From the NCBI GenBank assembly GCA_026315105.1, contig CM048751.1, positions 336,814,649 through 336,878,648 on the forward strand: a stretch of 64,000 bases of DNA, read 5' to 3'. The translations under genes were made by a program, and so were the position numbers. The stretch is from Locusta migratoria. Lineage: Eukaryota > Arthropoda > Insecta > Orthoptera > Acrididae. Below are positions 1 through 12,969 of this stretch, one piece after another. Position 1 is the stretch's first letter, and each line of letters opens with the position of its first letter. The notes below the pieces were generated by a model. That model was not told the origin of the DNA. It saw only the letters and a list, made by a program, of their open reading frames with translations, and did not search any database.

Positions 1-1170
1 GTAGAAAACTAAATAATCAACTTTTAAGTATCCTAGTACTCTAATAAAGGCGGCTGGCTGCTGACTGAACTGTGCTCAGTGGTAACTACGCTGTCAAATC
101 AACAAAACTGAGTTCGGCAGTTTTCAAAATAAACAAGAATATCTGTGGACTACACCGTTATCAAACGCGCGAGAAAATAAGCTTAGCGCTGTTTACGATG
201 TGACACTGGTGGCAGCTGGCACTGATCAGGAGGGTGCTTTGTGATTTCTGGAGCATATTACAGAGGACAAACAGCTTATGTAGTGGGACAAGTAGTCGTA
301 CTACATTTTCATATGTCTGCACTGTTTTGAAGTTGTAAATATGAAAAAATTAAACTTTTTATTTAAAATGTATACATATTTGATGTTCATGTAAATATTT
401 TTATTTTATAATATGATTTTTAAAATGTTTTATTTTCTGTATGTTACATGTACGATCGAGGCGCCGCAATCAACAAGGGCAGCGACGTTGCCGCCGCAGC
501 CAACCTTGAAGTCTGTGACCGCTAGCAGAATTTAACCGACGGCTACGGGGCTAAGAAAGCAGCTGCGCCTTCTTCATTGCCGCGCGTCAATCGTCTCAAA
601 GAAGAAAATGATTAATTGTTCTTGTTTGAAATTCAGTTCAAGCTGGTTGTACAGATTCAGGTCTCTTGCTAAACTGACTTTGTATTAGTATGAAGAAGAA
701 TAAATATTCGTTAATATTGAAAAGTATCTTGCATTTATGAAGACTTATTTATAATTGAGAATATATTATAGCAACAGTAATTTGATTTTTGTGAAGAACT
801 TCGACTTATTTCAGAAAACAATTTAAATTCTGATTGAATTACTGACTATCTTCGAATGTGATATTATATTGAAATCGAGTATGAATATGGAAAAACAGTA
901 TTTAGCAGGCGGTGGAATGTTAATTTTTTCAGTACTAGTTAAGGACAGCAAATAGAAGTGCCAGTGTTAAACTTGGATTAAATTTTAGTGACGGCTACAG
1001 ACTATTTTCCATGTTTCGCTCGTACAAGAACCTTATTTATTCTTTGTGAACTCTTTAAAGGAATTATTCCTACAAATTTTAATTTATGTTGTGGTGCGGG
1101 ACACTTCGGACGAAGTCCTGAAATTTTGCACGGTTAGATTGTGACAGTTGGTATTGCTAGGGGATTGTAA

Positions 1171-1381
1171 AAGCCGGCCGCGGTGGCCGAGGGGACTGAG
1201 GCGCTTCAGTCACGGTTAGCACGGCCAATACGGTCGGGGGCTCAAATCCCCCCCTCGGGCATGGATATTTGTGCCGTCCTTAGTCTTAGCTAGTTCATAA
1301 GTAGTTTCTAAGCTTAGGGACTGATGACCCCGTAGTCCCATATGTAGTCCCATATGTTCTACAAACATTTGAACATTTTTT
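1171..1381 (+). repeat. tRNA-derived SINE, family 1, left arm only
   Basis: The 5' part resembles a tRNA gene (gccgcggtggccgaggggac, then a B-box-like gggctcaaatcccc). The 3' part has the family tail (agttcataagtag ... gggactgatgacccc ... acatttgaac). Target-site duplications ggattgtaa (1162-1170) and ggactgtaa (1382-1390) flank it. The mirror position in the right arm (about 49588) has the uninterrupted empty site, so this insertion followed the inverted duplication. Confidence 0.92.
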
Positions 1382-2059
1382 GGACTGTAAATAATTAATC
1401 AACAACTTCCTTAGCAACTGTATCAAAATACTCTCATGATTAGCGATTAAAGATGAACATGACTAACTGTATTAAACATCGCAGTTATCCCGTCCCTGTT
1501 CCACCACATTTACTGGAGGGGGTCTGGTAGAAGTGATTTGGGCAAACCTGCAGTTTAGAGGAGAGACGACGGACAGGACATCCAACATTTAGCCGCCCCG
1601 AATCATTTGTAGCATCTATGGGTTGATTCGGTTGGCATTCCTACGAAGAAATACCTCCCGTCTGAAGTGTAATTGTTGAGAAATGGGGCTTCATTCTGTC
1701 GAGTAACGTACTTCTGGACGAAATGGCAGCTTACACGCTCCAACTGTTATTCGGCCCACAGAGCGAGGAGGCCCTTGCGTTACGTACATTATGAATTACG
1801 GCAGCATTCCTCCCTGGTGGAGCGGGTTCCCTCCGCTGCGCTCTGAGTGACTCTCCTCCGCTTGCACCGCCCACTTGCAGGCGGAAACTGCTCCTTGAGT
1901 GCAGTCGTCGTATTCCGCCTCTGCCCGTTCCGCGTCGGCTTAGCGGCTGATATCCTGTCTCAGAGCGCGGGCGTAATATACGCAGGAAGCGACACCTTCA
2001 TCTCTCCCGTCCTCAGGCGACTGAAGCAAGGCTGCTACAAGATGTTCGTCTGAGACACG

Positions 2060-3350
2060 CAGTGCCGGACTAAGCACTGTGTAGGCCCCTAGGCAATCCA
2101 AATCTTGGGGCCCCACTCCTAACTCATCCCTAAATAATTTTCCACCAAACAACAACAATATATTGGTAATAATAATAAAATTAAGATAAACCATAATAAT
2201 ATTGCGATATTCCTCAACCGATTGCATTCGTTTTAAGTAATTAACAGGTTCAGCCATGGTTTAAGATAGCGTAGGGTGACCAGACGTCCCATATTTTACG
2301 GGATTGTCCCTTATTTTGCCCAAGTGTCCCGTTGTCCCGAAAAAATAGATACGGATCGTATATTTTGTATCCCATCCTCGTCGCCACTTTTGTGTCCCAG
2401 CATCGTCGCCGTTTTTGTGTCTCGTTTCCGTCGTAGGTGGCCGAGTAGAAAGACCGACACAGGAATAAAGGAGGTGACCAGCCAGTGGGACAGCAGAAAC
2501 TACAAATACTAGAGTAAATTAGAACGAGATCTATATTTCTTAGAGACTAAGTAATACTTAACTTTTACATAGCTCAGTACTGCAGAATGCTGATACATAG
2601 TTGAGCTAGAGGCCTGCCTAGTGCCTATCCGATAGCCAAGTCTTCACTGGTACCTATCTGATTCCGAAGTGTTAACTGGTTCCTATCTCAGTTCCAAGTG
2701 GTGGCCACGAGCGGGATTTTAGCAGAGGGCGCTCGTGGCTGACGTCGTAAGAACGCCGCGCAGTGCGTGCATGGCAGCGCGCGGCGTAAGTAGGTGGCGC
2801 GCACTTTGTACTTGTACGACGCCACAGTATACTGTCCCGTTTTTTACTAACCGTCCCGTATATTTTGAAATAATGGGATCATATTCAAACAATACAGAAA
2901 ATACGCTATAATTCGAAGTGAAAAAGTATCGATTTTCGAATTTCTTTGGTTGGTATTACAAAATGTTTTCACGTGAAATTTGCAGCTTTTGCAGTTACTA
3001 GTTTCATTGCTAAAAGTTGATGTGCCGAAAGAGTTTGATTTCAATGACATTTGATGTTCACTAGACGTTAATCGATTATATCTGGAAATGGACTTTCCCC
3101 TTTTCATGTGCTGAAACCATATTCAGCTCAAATATCATTTTTGTTGAAAATCTGGCTAGTAAAGTCTTAAAACTTTACCGAAGTTTGGCAAAAATAATTT
3201 GAAAGAAATATTTGAAAACCAGTCTTCTTTTTTATTTTAATTGATCCACGTTAAAAATATATGTGGACAAAAGTTGAGAATTGCAAAGCGAGTTGGTTAA
3301 AACAGACCTCCCATTTTCAACTTACTTCCATTTGAACGTTTCAGGTGAAA
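2060..3350 (+). mobile_element. Left-arm copy of nested hAT-like MITEs, truncated
   Basis: An outer terminal inverted repeat starts at 2060 (cagtgccggac). An inner element with terminus agggtgaccagacgtccc starts at 2273. The mirror copy at 45971-47818 keeps both ends of both elements. Here the inner element breaks off near 3350, where similarity to the right arm ends. Short open frames inside are not conserved as protein and I do not call them genes. Confidence 0.7.
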
Positions 3351-3421
3351 AAATTTGTAGCTCATTACTTGGTTTGTGCTAGCTCTACCTGGCACTAATG
3401 CTGCTCCACAACAAATACTAT

Positions 3422-3699
3422 AAGGTAAAGCAATCAACAATCCGAAGATTGGTTTGAACACCACAGTGCTTTACTAGGTATGGTCCTGTTTGGAGGTGGT
3501 ATGCCGTTGCCTTCCTCCGACCTTCGAACTGACTTACCCAGCCAGTTATAGGGGGACCTACAGTTTAACGTGGGTTCCGAACCACGGTGTTACTCGGTGT
3601 ATTTCACATGAGCAATACCGCTAGAGGTGAAAGAAGTGGAAAGTGACAGATAAAAATCCTAGGACCTGGCGGGGATCGAACCCGCGACCTTTGGATTTG
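3422..3699 (-). repeat. tRNA-derived SINE, family 3, truncated
   Basis: On the minus strand a B-box-like ggttcgatcccc is followed by the family body (tcctaggatttttatctgtc ... gtggttcggaacccacg ... gtaaagcactgtggtg) and ends near ttgattgctttacctta. The A-box side is missing. Related copies are at 42913-43180 and 56418-56735. Confidence 0.8.
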
Positions 3700-5230
3700 T
3701 ATGAGAATGACAGTACTTAGCGACTTGCAACAAACTTTAAACATAATTTCAAACCTTTATTAAACTTTTTCTCGCTGGCAACCATAGAAAAATCATGAAA
3801 GGAAAAAAGTTTCTCGCTTACTACTTTTCCGCTGTTTAAAACTACGGCTCTCAGTATGACGTTACAATTTATAATTTATAATTTGAACACTACAAATTGT
3901 AGCGACAGGAAATTTTACAGACAGTATACCCATATATAGTTGAATGTAGCTTCTAAATTGTATCACATTATGACACGTAGTTGATGAGATATGAGCACCT
4001 AAACTGTAACGTTCATGGAAAACCGCCCCACACGCACCAAGTATTAATTTATTACTTCTTTACTACTAATTGTATTCCTAAGAGATTTTACAGACATCCA
4101 GCTCTTATACAAATGAATATATACCCGAAAAATGGCAGAAATAAATAAATAAATACCAGGACAATGCCGGATTTTCAGCTAGTAATTGATATTTTAAATC
4201 GGCAGGATGGAAATCAGACACAATGGTTGCCGGAGCCGTTAAATTCAAACGCGGAGAGACTACGTCTTCGCAGAAGGACGCTTCTGTTCCCGCCCTCTCT
4301 GAATAGTTGCCGCTACGGCAGGCCACCATCCTAGAAGTCGTGAAATCGGACCTTGCAGGCCGAAACGAAATCTGGCAGTTCTCTGGGTCAGGTTGGTAGC
4401 ACGTCACTAGTTTTGTCGGTGGAAAAATAAGCAGGGCGAATCTCGCGCTAACAAAACTGGCGTGAGCGACGTGGCCGCCCTCAGTTCCTGAGTTGCTCAG
4501 TTGCTAGCAGCTGCTACAGACGCTTGCAGTTCTCAGAAGAACAGGTCCGCGATCGCATATTGTGCAGAAGAAGCCGCCATGTTCATTCTTGGTGATATTT
4601 CACGTTGACCGACAGGAACTTCCCAGTTTCACCGAGCAAATATTCGCGATTAAAGTAAAGTAATCGCATTCGGTCGCGGGTTTACTAAATATGCAGCGGT
4701 TTGCATATCAGGCGATAGGCACGATGATTTCTAAAATGCTTTTGCTTTGGATTTTGTGCCGCCCCTGTTTCGGGCTCAGTCTGCTGTACTCATGACAAAC
4801 AAACATTATCATAAAACACTCTCAACACGTTCTCTTTCTCTCTCGTTAAAGGCTGGTCGAATTATTTGAATGTTCTTTGTTTTCGATATTTGTTCCCTTT
4901 TTATATGTCTGCAGCAAGAATCAGTAACTGCTTGGTAAGGTGTAACAGGCTACCTGATAATCCTGTGTGATATTTTCGGAATACATAGATTATTCCACTG
5001 AAGTGTCCGATTTCTTGCCTGTAGCCTTCCCCTGTTGCTACCATTTTTATTAATTTTAATAAGAAACCCATGCTACAAGAGAGGAGGTCCGATGCTGGTA
5101 GCGGTCACAGCAACAGAAGATTAACAGGTAAGTCACCTATTATTTGGAAGCGGAAGTCAGGTAGATTCATTTAATTCATAATCTCGTTACATTTGTTTCT
5201 TCACACAGCCAACCATCGGAAGAGACAGGC
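3700..5230. other. No gene recognised, left-only region
   Basis: This AT-rich stretch is absent from the right arm. The open frame at 4105-4407 (minus) shows no domain I recognise and no initiation or splice context. At 4800-5060 I saw no terminal repeats. Confidence 0.4.
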
Positions 5231-5516
5231 GCTTCAACCAGCTTAACAAGACATGCTTCCACACCAAAGCCGAGAATAATTCACAGGGTGTATCTTAAGT
5301 CGCCACCCCCATGAACTACAGACACTGCGAAGGTGGGGTGGCTTGCGTGCCTCAACGATACAGATAGCCGTACCGTAGGTGCAACCACAGCGGAGGGGTA
5401 TCTGTGGAGAGGCCAGACAAACGTGTGGTTCCTGAAGAGGGGCAGCAGCCTTTTCAGTAGTTACAGGGGCAACAGTCTGGATGATTGACTGAGCTGGCCT
5501 TGTAACATCAGCTAAT

Positions 5517-6032
5517 GTGGCTTTGCAACACAGTTACTGCGAACGCCTGAAAGCAAGGGGAAACAACAGCCGTTACTTTTACCGAGGACATGCAGCTCTA
5601 CTGTATGAATATATGATGATGGCGGCATCCTCTCGAGTAAAATATTCCGGAGGTAAAATAGTCCCCCATTCCGATCTCTGGGAGGGGACTAGTCAGGAGG
5701 ATGTGTTCATCAGAAAAGACAATACTGGCATTCTACGGATCGAAGCGTGGAATATTAGATCCCTTAAGGGGAAGATCAAAAATTTAAAACGGGAAATGGA
5801 TAGGCTGAAGTTAGATGTAGTGGGGATTAGTGAAGTACGGTGGAAAGAGGAACAGGATTTCTGGTCAGGCGAGTACAGGATTATAAATACAAAAGCAGTT
5901 TGGGGCATTACAGGAGTAGATCTGATAATGAATAAGAAAATAGGAATGCGGGTAAACTACTGTGAGCAGTTCAGTGATCGCATTATCATAGTCAAGATAG
6001 ATACAAAGCCATCACCGACCACAGTAGTATAA
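5517..6032 (+). pseudogene. LINE endonuclease domain (RTE-like)
   Basis: A 171-residue frame. The region from about residue 74 (RIEAWNIRSLKGKI) to 110 (GISEVRWKEEQDFWSGEYRI) matches the N-terminal endonuclease domain of RTE-type LINE proteins, which nick target DNA to prime reverse transcription. The frame stops where the endonuclease should continue (YMPTSSADVEEIEEMYEELK follows the stop at 6030). It is therefore a broken piece of a longer polyprotein. Confidence 0.8.
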
Positions 6033-6267
6033 GTTTATATGCCAACTAGCTCTGCCGATGTTGAGGAGATCGAAGAAATGTATGAGGAGTTAAAGGTAAT
6101 TATTCAGACAATTAAGGGAGAGGAAAATTTAATTGTGATGAGAGACTGAAATTAGGTATAAGGAAAAGGAAGGGAAGGAAAAATAGTAGGTGAATATGGA
6201 CTGGGCAAAAGGAATGAAAGAGGAGACCGCCTCGAAGAATTTTTCACAGAACATAATTTAATCATAA

Positions 6268-6456
6268 ATGTTCAAATGTTTGTAAATCTATCGAACCAAA
6301 CTGCGTGGTCATCAGGCCGTAACTTACAAAGTACTTAAACTAAGTTGAACTAACCTAAAGATAAAACACACAAACCCATACCCTAGGAAGGACTCGAACC
6401 CCCAACGGCGAGCAACCGCGCGCTCCTCAGCAAAGCTCAGCTACTCCACCGCGGCT
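6268..6456 (-). repeat. tRNA-derived SINE, family 2, inside the RTE LINE
   Basis: Read on the minus strand it begins gccgcggtggagtagctgag, has gcgcgcggttgctcgccg and ends with the usual tail to acatttgaac. A 13-bp duplication aatttaatcataa at 6255-6267 and 6457-6469 is perfect, so the insertion is well preserved and younger than its LINE host. Confidence 0.92.
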
Positions 6457-7884
6457 AATTTAATCATAACAAAAGCTTGGTTTAAGAATCATGAAATAAG
6501 ACTGTATACGTGGAGGAGACCAGGACACTTTGAAAGGTACCACAAAGATTTTATAGTGGTAGACATAGATTTCGGAACCAGGTTTTAAACTGTAAGACGT
6601 AGCCAGGGGCAGATATGCACTCTGACCGTAACTTGTTGGTCATGAACTGTAGGCTGAAACTGAAAAAAAAAAGAAAAAAAATCTGCTAGAAGGTAGAAAA
6701 ACAAGGAGATGGGACCTGGATAAATTAAAGAAACCTGAAGTTCATGAAAATTTCAGAGGAGGTTTAGGCAACAATTGACAGAAACGGGGGGAAATAAAAC
6801 AGTAGGAGAAGAATGGGTAGTGAAATTTATAAAGGTGAATAGATGGGGCATAACAGATTTCAGATAATTGCAGAACGACATGTTGACCATAGCTGTTTAT
6901 TAATTCTCAATGCTACCGGTTTCGGTTATTTACCATTGTCAAGCATTAGCAGAGATTAGCTAATAGCTTAACATGTCGGAATACAAATAGTGAAAGCAGC
7001 AGAGGACAAAACAGGTAGAAAGGCAAGACCTACAAAAAATCCTTGGATATCACAGGAAATACTAAATTTAATCGATGAAAGGATAGAATATAAAAGTGCA
7101 GTAAATAAAACAGGCAAAATGGACTAAAGACTAAGAAATGAAACTGACAGGAAGTGTAAAATAGCTAAGCAGCCGTGGCTAGAAGTCAAATGCAAGTCTC
7201 TACAAGAATTTATAAATAGGGCGAAAATAGATACCGCCTATAGGAAAATAAAAGAAACATTTAGAAACAAGAAAAGCAGCTGTATGAATATAAAGAACTC
7301 AGATGCAAAACCAGTTTTCAGCAAAGAAGGGAAAGCTGAAAGATGAAAAGAGTATATAGAGGGGCTCTACAAAGAAAATGAACTTAGAGACAATATTGTA
7401 GGAAGGGAAGAGGATATAGATGGAAATGAAATAGGAAATACTATACTGAGAGAAAAATTTGACAAATCACTGAAAGACTTAAGTAGAAACAAGGCCCCTG
7501 GAGTGGAAACATTTCCTCAGGACTACTGAGTCTCTGGGAGGGTCAGCCATGACTGGTGCGTAAGATGTATAAGACAGGGGAAATACCCTCAGACTTTAAG
7601 AAAAATGTAATAATCCCCATTCCAAAGAGAGCAGGTGGAGACAGGTGTAAAAATTACGGAACCATCAGAAGTCTTGGCTGCAAAATTTTGACGGGAATTA
7701 TTTACAGAAGGATGGAAATCTGATAGAAGCCGACCTTGGGGAAGACCAGTCTGGATTCAGGAGAAATGTAAAAACACGGGAGGCAATCCTCACTTTGCGG
7801 CTTATCTTAGAAGATAGATTAAGGAAAGACAAACCTACATTTCTAGCTTTAGTAGATTTGGAGAAAGCTATGGAAGAAGTGTCG

Positions 7885-8520
7885 AACGGTTATGGAGTAG
7901 AAACATCAGTCATCACCTGTTCGAAAAAGTTCAAAAGCAATCCGTCTGCAGGTAAAGTGCTACTCACCATGTTTTGGGACGCCCAAGGAGTTTTGGTGCT
8001 GGACTTTTTGGAAGATGCAAGCACGAAAGTTGCGTGGTTCTGTACCACTCTGCCGAAATTGAAAGAGGTAATTCGGAAAAAGCGGCCTGGCCTTCTCAGA
8101 TCTGCTTTTTTGCTGTTGGATGACAATGCGAGACCACATCGACGACGGCAACGCAAAACCATATTGTAACTCTTGGTTGTGAGCGCCTACGCCATTCATC
8201 ACACAGTCCTGATCTCGCACCAACTGACTTCCATCTTTTTCCAGCTTTGAAGAAGACTCTCGGCGGAAGACTCTTTGGAAGCGATGCTGACGTCAGACAA
8301 GCCGTTCAACGCTTCTTCCGTATGCAACGATCTGATTTTTCTCTTGGACGGCTTTTTGAGGCTTATGAAGCGGTACGACAAATGTTTCAATGAAACTGTA
8401 AATTATGTAGAAAAATAAAGATAAGTCTTATCTCTAATGTCTCAGTCTATTTTTTCCCTTTCATACACCACACTGTCCACAGTCGACACGGTAAACTTAT
8501 TTTCCAACTCCCCCTCGTAG
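7885..8520 (+). pseudogene. Mariner-type transposase C-terminal half, frameshifted
   Basis: The frame 7890-8169 reads KSNPSAGKVLLTMFWDAQG, KRPGLLRSAFLLLDDNARPH, and continues after a frameshift as TLGCERLRHSSHSPDLAPTD, FHLFPALKKTLGGRLFGSD. The DDNARPH and SPDLAPTDFHLF blocks carry the second and third acidic residues of the DDD/E active site of mariner (SETMAR-like) transposases, which cut and paste DNA. The N-terminal DNA-binding half is missing and the LINE sequence ends at its 5' edge. The copy is inactive. Confidence 0.88.
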
Positions 8521-8799
8521 TGTAAGCTAGTATCTGTCATATCATAATACTTGTATACGAGTCGTAAAATCACGACTTTTACGAATGAATCCGGTCATGT
8601 GTGTTTAGTGTTGTGTATGAGCACGTGTTTCGATCGATTGTATGGTTATCATTAAGTGATAAAATGCGAAATAAAAATGACAGGCCTATGAATCGGGAAG
8701 AAAACACATCAAGAAACGAAGCCAGACAAGGAAATGGAAGTGAATTGACTAGTTGTTTTGCCAGTTTTACAACGAATAATGGTCCGTGCATGACGTCGA

Positions 8800-9480
8800 G
8801 CGGTCTGATTGGGTGAAAGCAGCTCTTGCCCGTGAACTGTCAATTAGCAAGTAATTTCATCAATTTAACCCGATTAGAGGTAGATGTTACCTATTATTAC
8901 CCATTAGGCAAAGAAAACTTGGCCAGGCAGTTTTAGTTTCATCGTGCTCAACTAAACATTTATCTTCCGTATATCCCGATCCGATGTTCGACCGTTGTGT
9001 ATGTTCACCTTCCCACAAAAGTGACATGTGGTTTCGGAGAATAAAGTGTCGTCCCTCAAATTTTCGGTCCCTATAGATTTCAGGACGTTGTAATACATTG
9101 CTCAACGACAGGCAAAATTCTCGTCCTCAAGAAGCTGCTGCTCCTCAATGTAATAAGAAAGTTTACATAGAGTGGAACGTAGGATTTTTCATTATTGGAA
9201 GGACATTCAATTTCTTTATGTGGCGTCGTGCTGATGCCTTCTGACTCCCATCACTGGAAGTTTGAACCTGATGCACAGTTCCTACCAATGCTCGTGGTCA
9301 TATATGACGTGCCATACACAGAGTGGTTGCGCTTAAATTTGTTCACAAACAGACAAATGTGTACCCTTGATGGTGCTGGTTTTTGGAAGATAGGGACTAA
9401 TTTCGCTCTGGCGTCTTTACGTAAAAATCCAAGTACCTGTGCCCAAATAATGACAATCCATTCTCCTTTGTTAAACATCT
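8800..9480 (-). pseudogene. Possible mariner-like transposase N-terminal relic
   Basis: On the minus strand 9478-9251 reads MFNKGEWIVII and later ICLFVNKFKRNHSVYGT. This resembles the N-terminal helix-turn-helix of DUF4817-type transposases (a motif ending LVxKFxxTGSV). Downstream minus-strand sequence to about 8800 has scattered weakly similar segments and many stops. The similarity is loose, so this is a tentative call. Confidence 0.4.
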
Positions 9481-9799
9481 TCCTCGACGCTGTAAGGTGT
9501 TGTTGATGAGGCGTTCAGTCCAAAGACTGCTTTGATGCTGCTGTCCATGCTACTGTATCCTGCGCAACTCTCTTCACTTGCGAATAAGAACGGCAACCAA
9601 CAATCCAAATGAACCTACCTACTGTATTCTGTAATGTTTTCGTCTGCACGCTTGTCATCCACGTTTCACACAAATTGCGAAAAAATGTAATCACATGTCA
9701 GTTCTAGTATAATATATTTGTCCAATGAATACCCGTTTATCATCTGCATTTCTTCTTAGTGTAGTAATTTTAATGGCCAGCAGTGTACTTATGACAACG

Positions 9800-10690
9800 T
9801 TCTTACAGCTTCTGGAAAATATAAGCAAAGGCCTCCTGTGCAATCGATAGCAGAAGTGCTGTCATACGATTTTTGAAGGCATTTAAGACCGCAAAACGTT
9901 TCATAGCCGCCTTCAAGTGAAAAAAATAGCCGCAGATGCCAGATCAAGGGTTTATGATGGGTGTTATAGAACAGTTACCATCGGATCAAAACGGTCTGGA
10001 GAAATACAGCATTTATGGTGTGAACTACACCAACAAATTCCTTGTGGATGATGCCGTTGTTGTCGAACCTTGGATTTTTGCATATGGCTTTTTTTTGTCG
10101 CGGGGAAGACGGTGACAAATATTGTTATAATTCCGGATCGAACTAGTGTCTTCTCCCCTTGACGATGGTGTATAGAAGCAATGAATCATGGTCACACATG
10201 GCAATGACATCTCCAGAAATTCCCATCCGTTTTGCTGTCCACTCGTCTATGAGCAGACGAAGGTGTGAACCGTGTCCTTGCTAATGCCCAATTCCTCAGC
10301 AGTCAATCTGAGTCCGTCGCCGACCTTGTGCCAGCATTGTCGCACTTTCTCGGTCATCTCTGGGGTTCTGCTTGTCGATGACCGACCTGAACGTGGCTCG
10401 TCCTCATTTGTTTCTTCCCATTACGGAAGTGCGTAAACCATTAGTAAAAACACTTCACGGTTTCCCTCCCGTACAGCAAAGCTAACATTCCATGTGTCTC
10501 TGTTGCAGTCGTCCCTAATTTGTAGGAGAACGTAATATTTACATGTTGCTCCATTGCGCTGTGACACTTCCTCTCACACTGACTACGTTCAGGTGGTCGC
10601 ACTTTGTTCACAGTGCCACTCGCATGGCATGGTGTATATCGGCACCCCTCTCTTCTCTGAAATCCCTTGTGTCTGGAGGCATACATGCGA
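9800..10690 (-). pseudogene. Mariner-type transposase relic (SETMAR-like)
   Basis: Minus-strand fragments appear in family order: KLGTTATETHGML near 10510, then a helix-turn-helix linker with rsgrsstsrtpemtek-like coding near 10340, LRLTAEELGISKDTVHTFV near 10280, and ISGDVIAMCDHDSLLLYTIV near 10190, followed by decayed catalytic-domain segments. Stops and frameshifts occur throughout. No intact terminal repeats were seen. Confidence 0.75.
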
Positions 10691-11479
10691 CAAGTTTTCG
10701 TTCAGATATTACACTTTTTAGGCAGACTACGTATCTCGCTAATTATACTTAGCATTGCTATCATTACGTTGTGAAGATCCGTTACGCAGAAAATGCTTGA
10801 ACAGTACCGCTATTGAAGCTAGCTTAATTCTAAATAATTATGCACAAACCTGTACAGAGTATTATTATTTTGTGAATAAAATTTCATACAAGTCGCGTAG
10901 AAACTATAGACAGTCGAGAGCCTGTATATAACAATACCACTACCGTAAATTATATCAGAGACCTCACGCGGTGCGCATCTAATAGTTTACGTAGAACGAT
11001 GAAAATGGAAATTTCAAGAAATAGAGACTTTTGCTTTTTATTTCAAATTCTTTATATTCGATGTAGCGTTCGGCTACGTGGTTTGAGAAGAGCTGGTCGT
11101 CCGCTTTCAGAAGAGTGAAATAATGCGCTTCGACTCATATTCTCCAAGGCTGCGTTTCTACTCGTTCCCGCTTCAGAATGCTGTTAATTAAAACAGTCAC
11201 CGAGATAAATATGAGCACTAATACCCTTCAGTTGTATGCCAGTAAAAACCCCGATTAGACAAAAATCGAAAAATCGAATATCCATATATAAAACTGCATC
11301 AAAATATGGATTTCATTAGAAATGAGTTAATGTACTAAACATTAAAATTCATGCATGTAATTGAGAAAAAATATATCATTGAAAATAGCGTGATGCAAGT
11401 TCTTAAGCTGATCATAAAACACTGGATGAATATGGAGTAATTTACATTTTAGGTGAAATCTAGTTCGTCACATCTCAGT

Positions 11480-11770
11480 GTTTCTGAAGTCATGTCTCCT
11501 GATATCTCCAGTCGTTGAATGGCTCGAAGACTTCTTTAGTAATCGAGCCCAGTACGTTGTCCTCGGTGGAGAGTGTTAATCAGAGATAAGTCTGTCCCCC
11601 AGGGAAGTATGATAGACCCGTTATCATTTTATATCTACAGAAATAATCTGACCAGCAGAGTGCGCACCACATTGCTGTTATTTGCTGATGATGCTGCTGT
11701 GTTCGGAAAGATGACGTCATTGAGTGGCTGGGTGGCTAGCTTCGGGTGCGACTTGAAGGACCTTCTCTGA
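11480..11770 (+). pseudogene. LINE reverse transcriptase fragment
   Basis: The frame 11573-11770 reads SVPQGSMIDPLSFYIYRNNL then LLLFADDAAVFG. These are the PQGS..GPLLF and FADD blocks of the Jockey/CR1-group reverse transcriptase, and the two aspartates are catalytic. Upstream, 11510-11570 encodes a decayed WLEDFFSNRAQYVVL-like block. The piece is isolated and short. Confidence 0.8.
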
Positions 11771-12168
11771 CAGCTCTTTTTTTTTTTCCTTAAGGTCAGG
11801 AAAAAATTTACTACAAAAAAGGAAAAATGAATAAAGGGGCCTATGTTCCACTGCCACGTTTGCCCTAAGAAAAAAAAAAATAATAATAACTGTACCTCTT
11901 CAGGCGTTGGCTCCTGTCTATACCTATCCCAAATCAAACTAACCTAGATACACTAAGTGATAGGAGGAAAACATAGGAATGGGAAGGAGTTATTTGCAAT
12001 CATTTATTTATTTATTTTTATTTTTTTATTGAAGTGTTCTATGTCTTGTTCTCTTTGTGCAGTTCTTCAAACGCCTTCAGTGGGGAACATCCAAACTCGT
12101 CTTCTCGATAATTTTGTATTGGTTCCGTTTTCATTTCTTTCAGGACTCGTATCAACAAGAACATCACA

Positions 12169-12960
12169 TTAGCTTCTCATAGTTTGAACGTTCCGTCTGG
12201 GAGGCGGATCGTGAAAGACGCTCCATAAAAAATTGGAAAAATACTGTTGGTATTTGGGGTTACGAACGATAGCGCAATGGCGATCATTGAGATACGTCCA
12301 GTAATCCAGTTCTGATTTCTCGTCGCGGTCGACAAGGTAGCGGACGGTGTGGCCGCGTATCCACACAGCGTTCGTTTTCGTGGCCGGGTAACAAATCGTG
12401 TCCGGGAATAGAGGGGTGGAATGAGAGCTGCGCAGGTGTACGTCGGGCGACGAAAGCGAGAATGCGTTGTGCGAGTCTCCATACGTCGGAGGACGGACCA
12501 CATTCAGACCGGTGGTTGTCGGTGTCATCTACCCCACAGTGAAGACATAGGGGTGTGTCAGCGAGTCGGATACGGTGCAGGCGAAAACGGTTGACTTGTT
12601 TACCGTTGACGGTGATATACCAGGCGAACTGGACGCTGGATTCGAGAAAAGCTGCATCTACTGCTTTCCATGCGCGACGCCATATGATTTGCGGAAACTT
12701 TTGTTCAATAGGATTGGGGGGCTGATGTAGTTGGAGGGCCTCATAGACAGTCTTTGCCCGTAGTATTCGTGAAAGAGGTAAGGATTGGTAAATGTAGCTT
12801 AATTCCAGAAAGAAGTGTCGGATGTAGTAAAAAAGGGCCTGGAATGTCAGATAAATTGACTCGGGATGTTTTAGAGACGGGTGCATATTCGCGTAAAAGC
12901 AGTCCGGTCATGGTCGTCGGGCAGTGTCGCCATATTTTCAATCTGTCAGTCGTGAAAACT
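12169..12960 (-). pseudogene. LINE ORF2 C-terminal fragment with CCHC-like motif
   Basis: Minus-strand frames encode FRLHRIRLADTPLCLHCGVD followed by DTDNHRSECGPSSDVW. The C-x2-C-x7-8-H-x4-C arrangement is typical of the C-terminus of several non-LTR retrotransposons (R1/I/Jockey-like). An upstream frame (VNLSDIPGPFLLHPTLLSG) continues the same protein after frameshifts. It has no counterpart in the right arm. Confidence 0.7.
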
Positions 12961-12969
12961 GTGTAGGCA

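Larger units (their letters stand above)
5235..7885 (+). mobile_element. RTE-like non-LTR retrotransposon, 5' half, decayed
   Basis: The leader at 5235-5520 is followed by an endonuclease open frame at 5517-6032. That frame contains the AP-endonuclease-type motifs WNIRSLKGK, LKLDVVGISEVRW and DFWSGEYRI. Interrupted frames continue downstream: RAGGDRCKNYG near 7630, EDQSGFRRN near 7745, and LRLILEDRLRKDKPTFLALVD near 7797, which is the start of the reverse transcriptase. Stops and frameshifts are frequent. A SINE interrupts it at 6268-6456 and a mariner relic replaces it from about 7885. Clade assignment rests on motif resemblance only. Confidence 0.85.

Noticed and set aside
1171..1381. Working tRNA gene in the SINE head
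   Set aside because: The A and B box region repeats at many sites with a fixed non-tRNA tail and target duplications, so it is a SINE.
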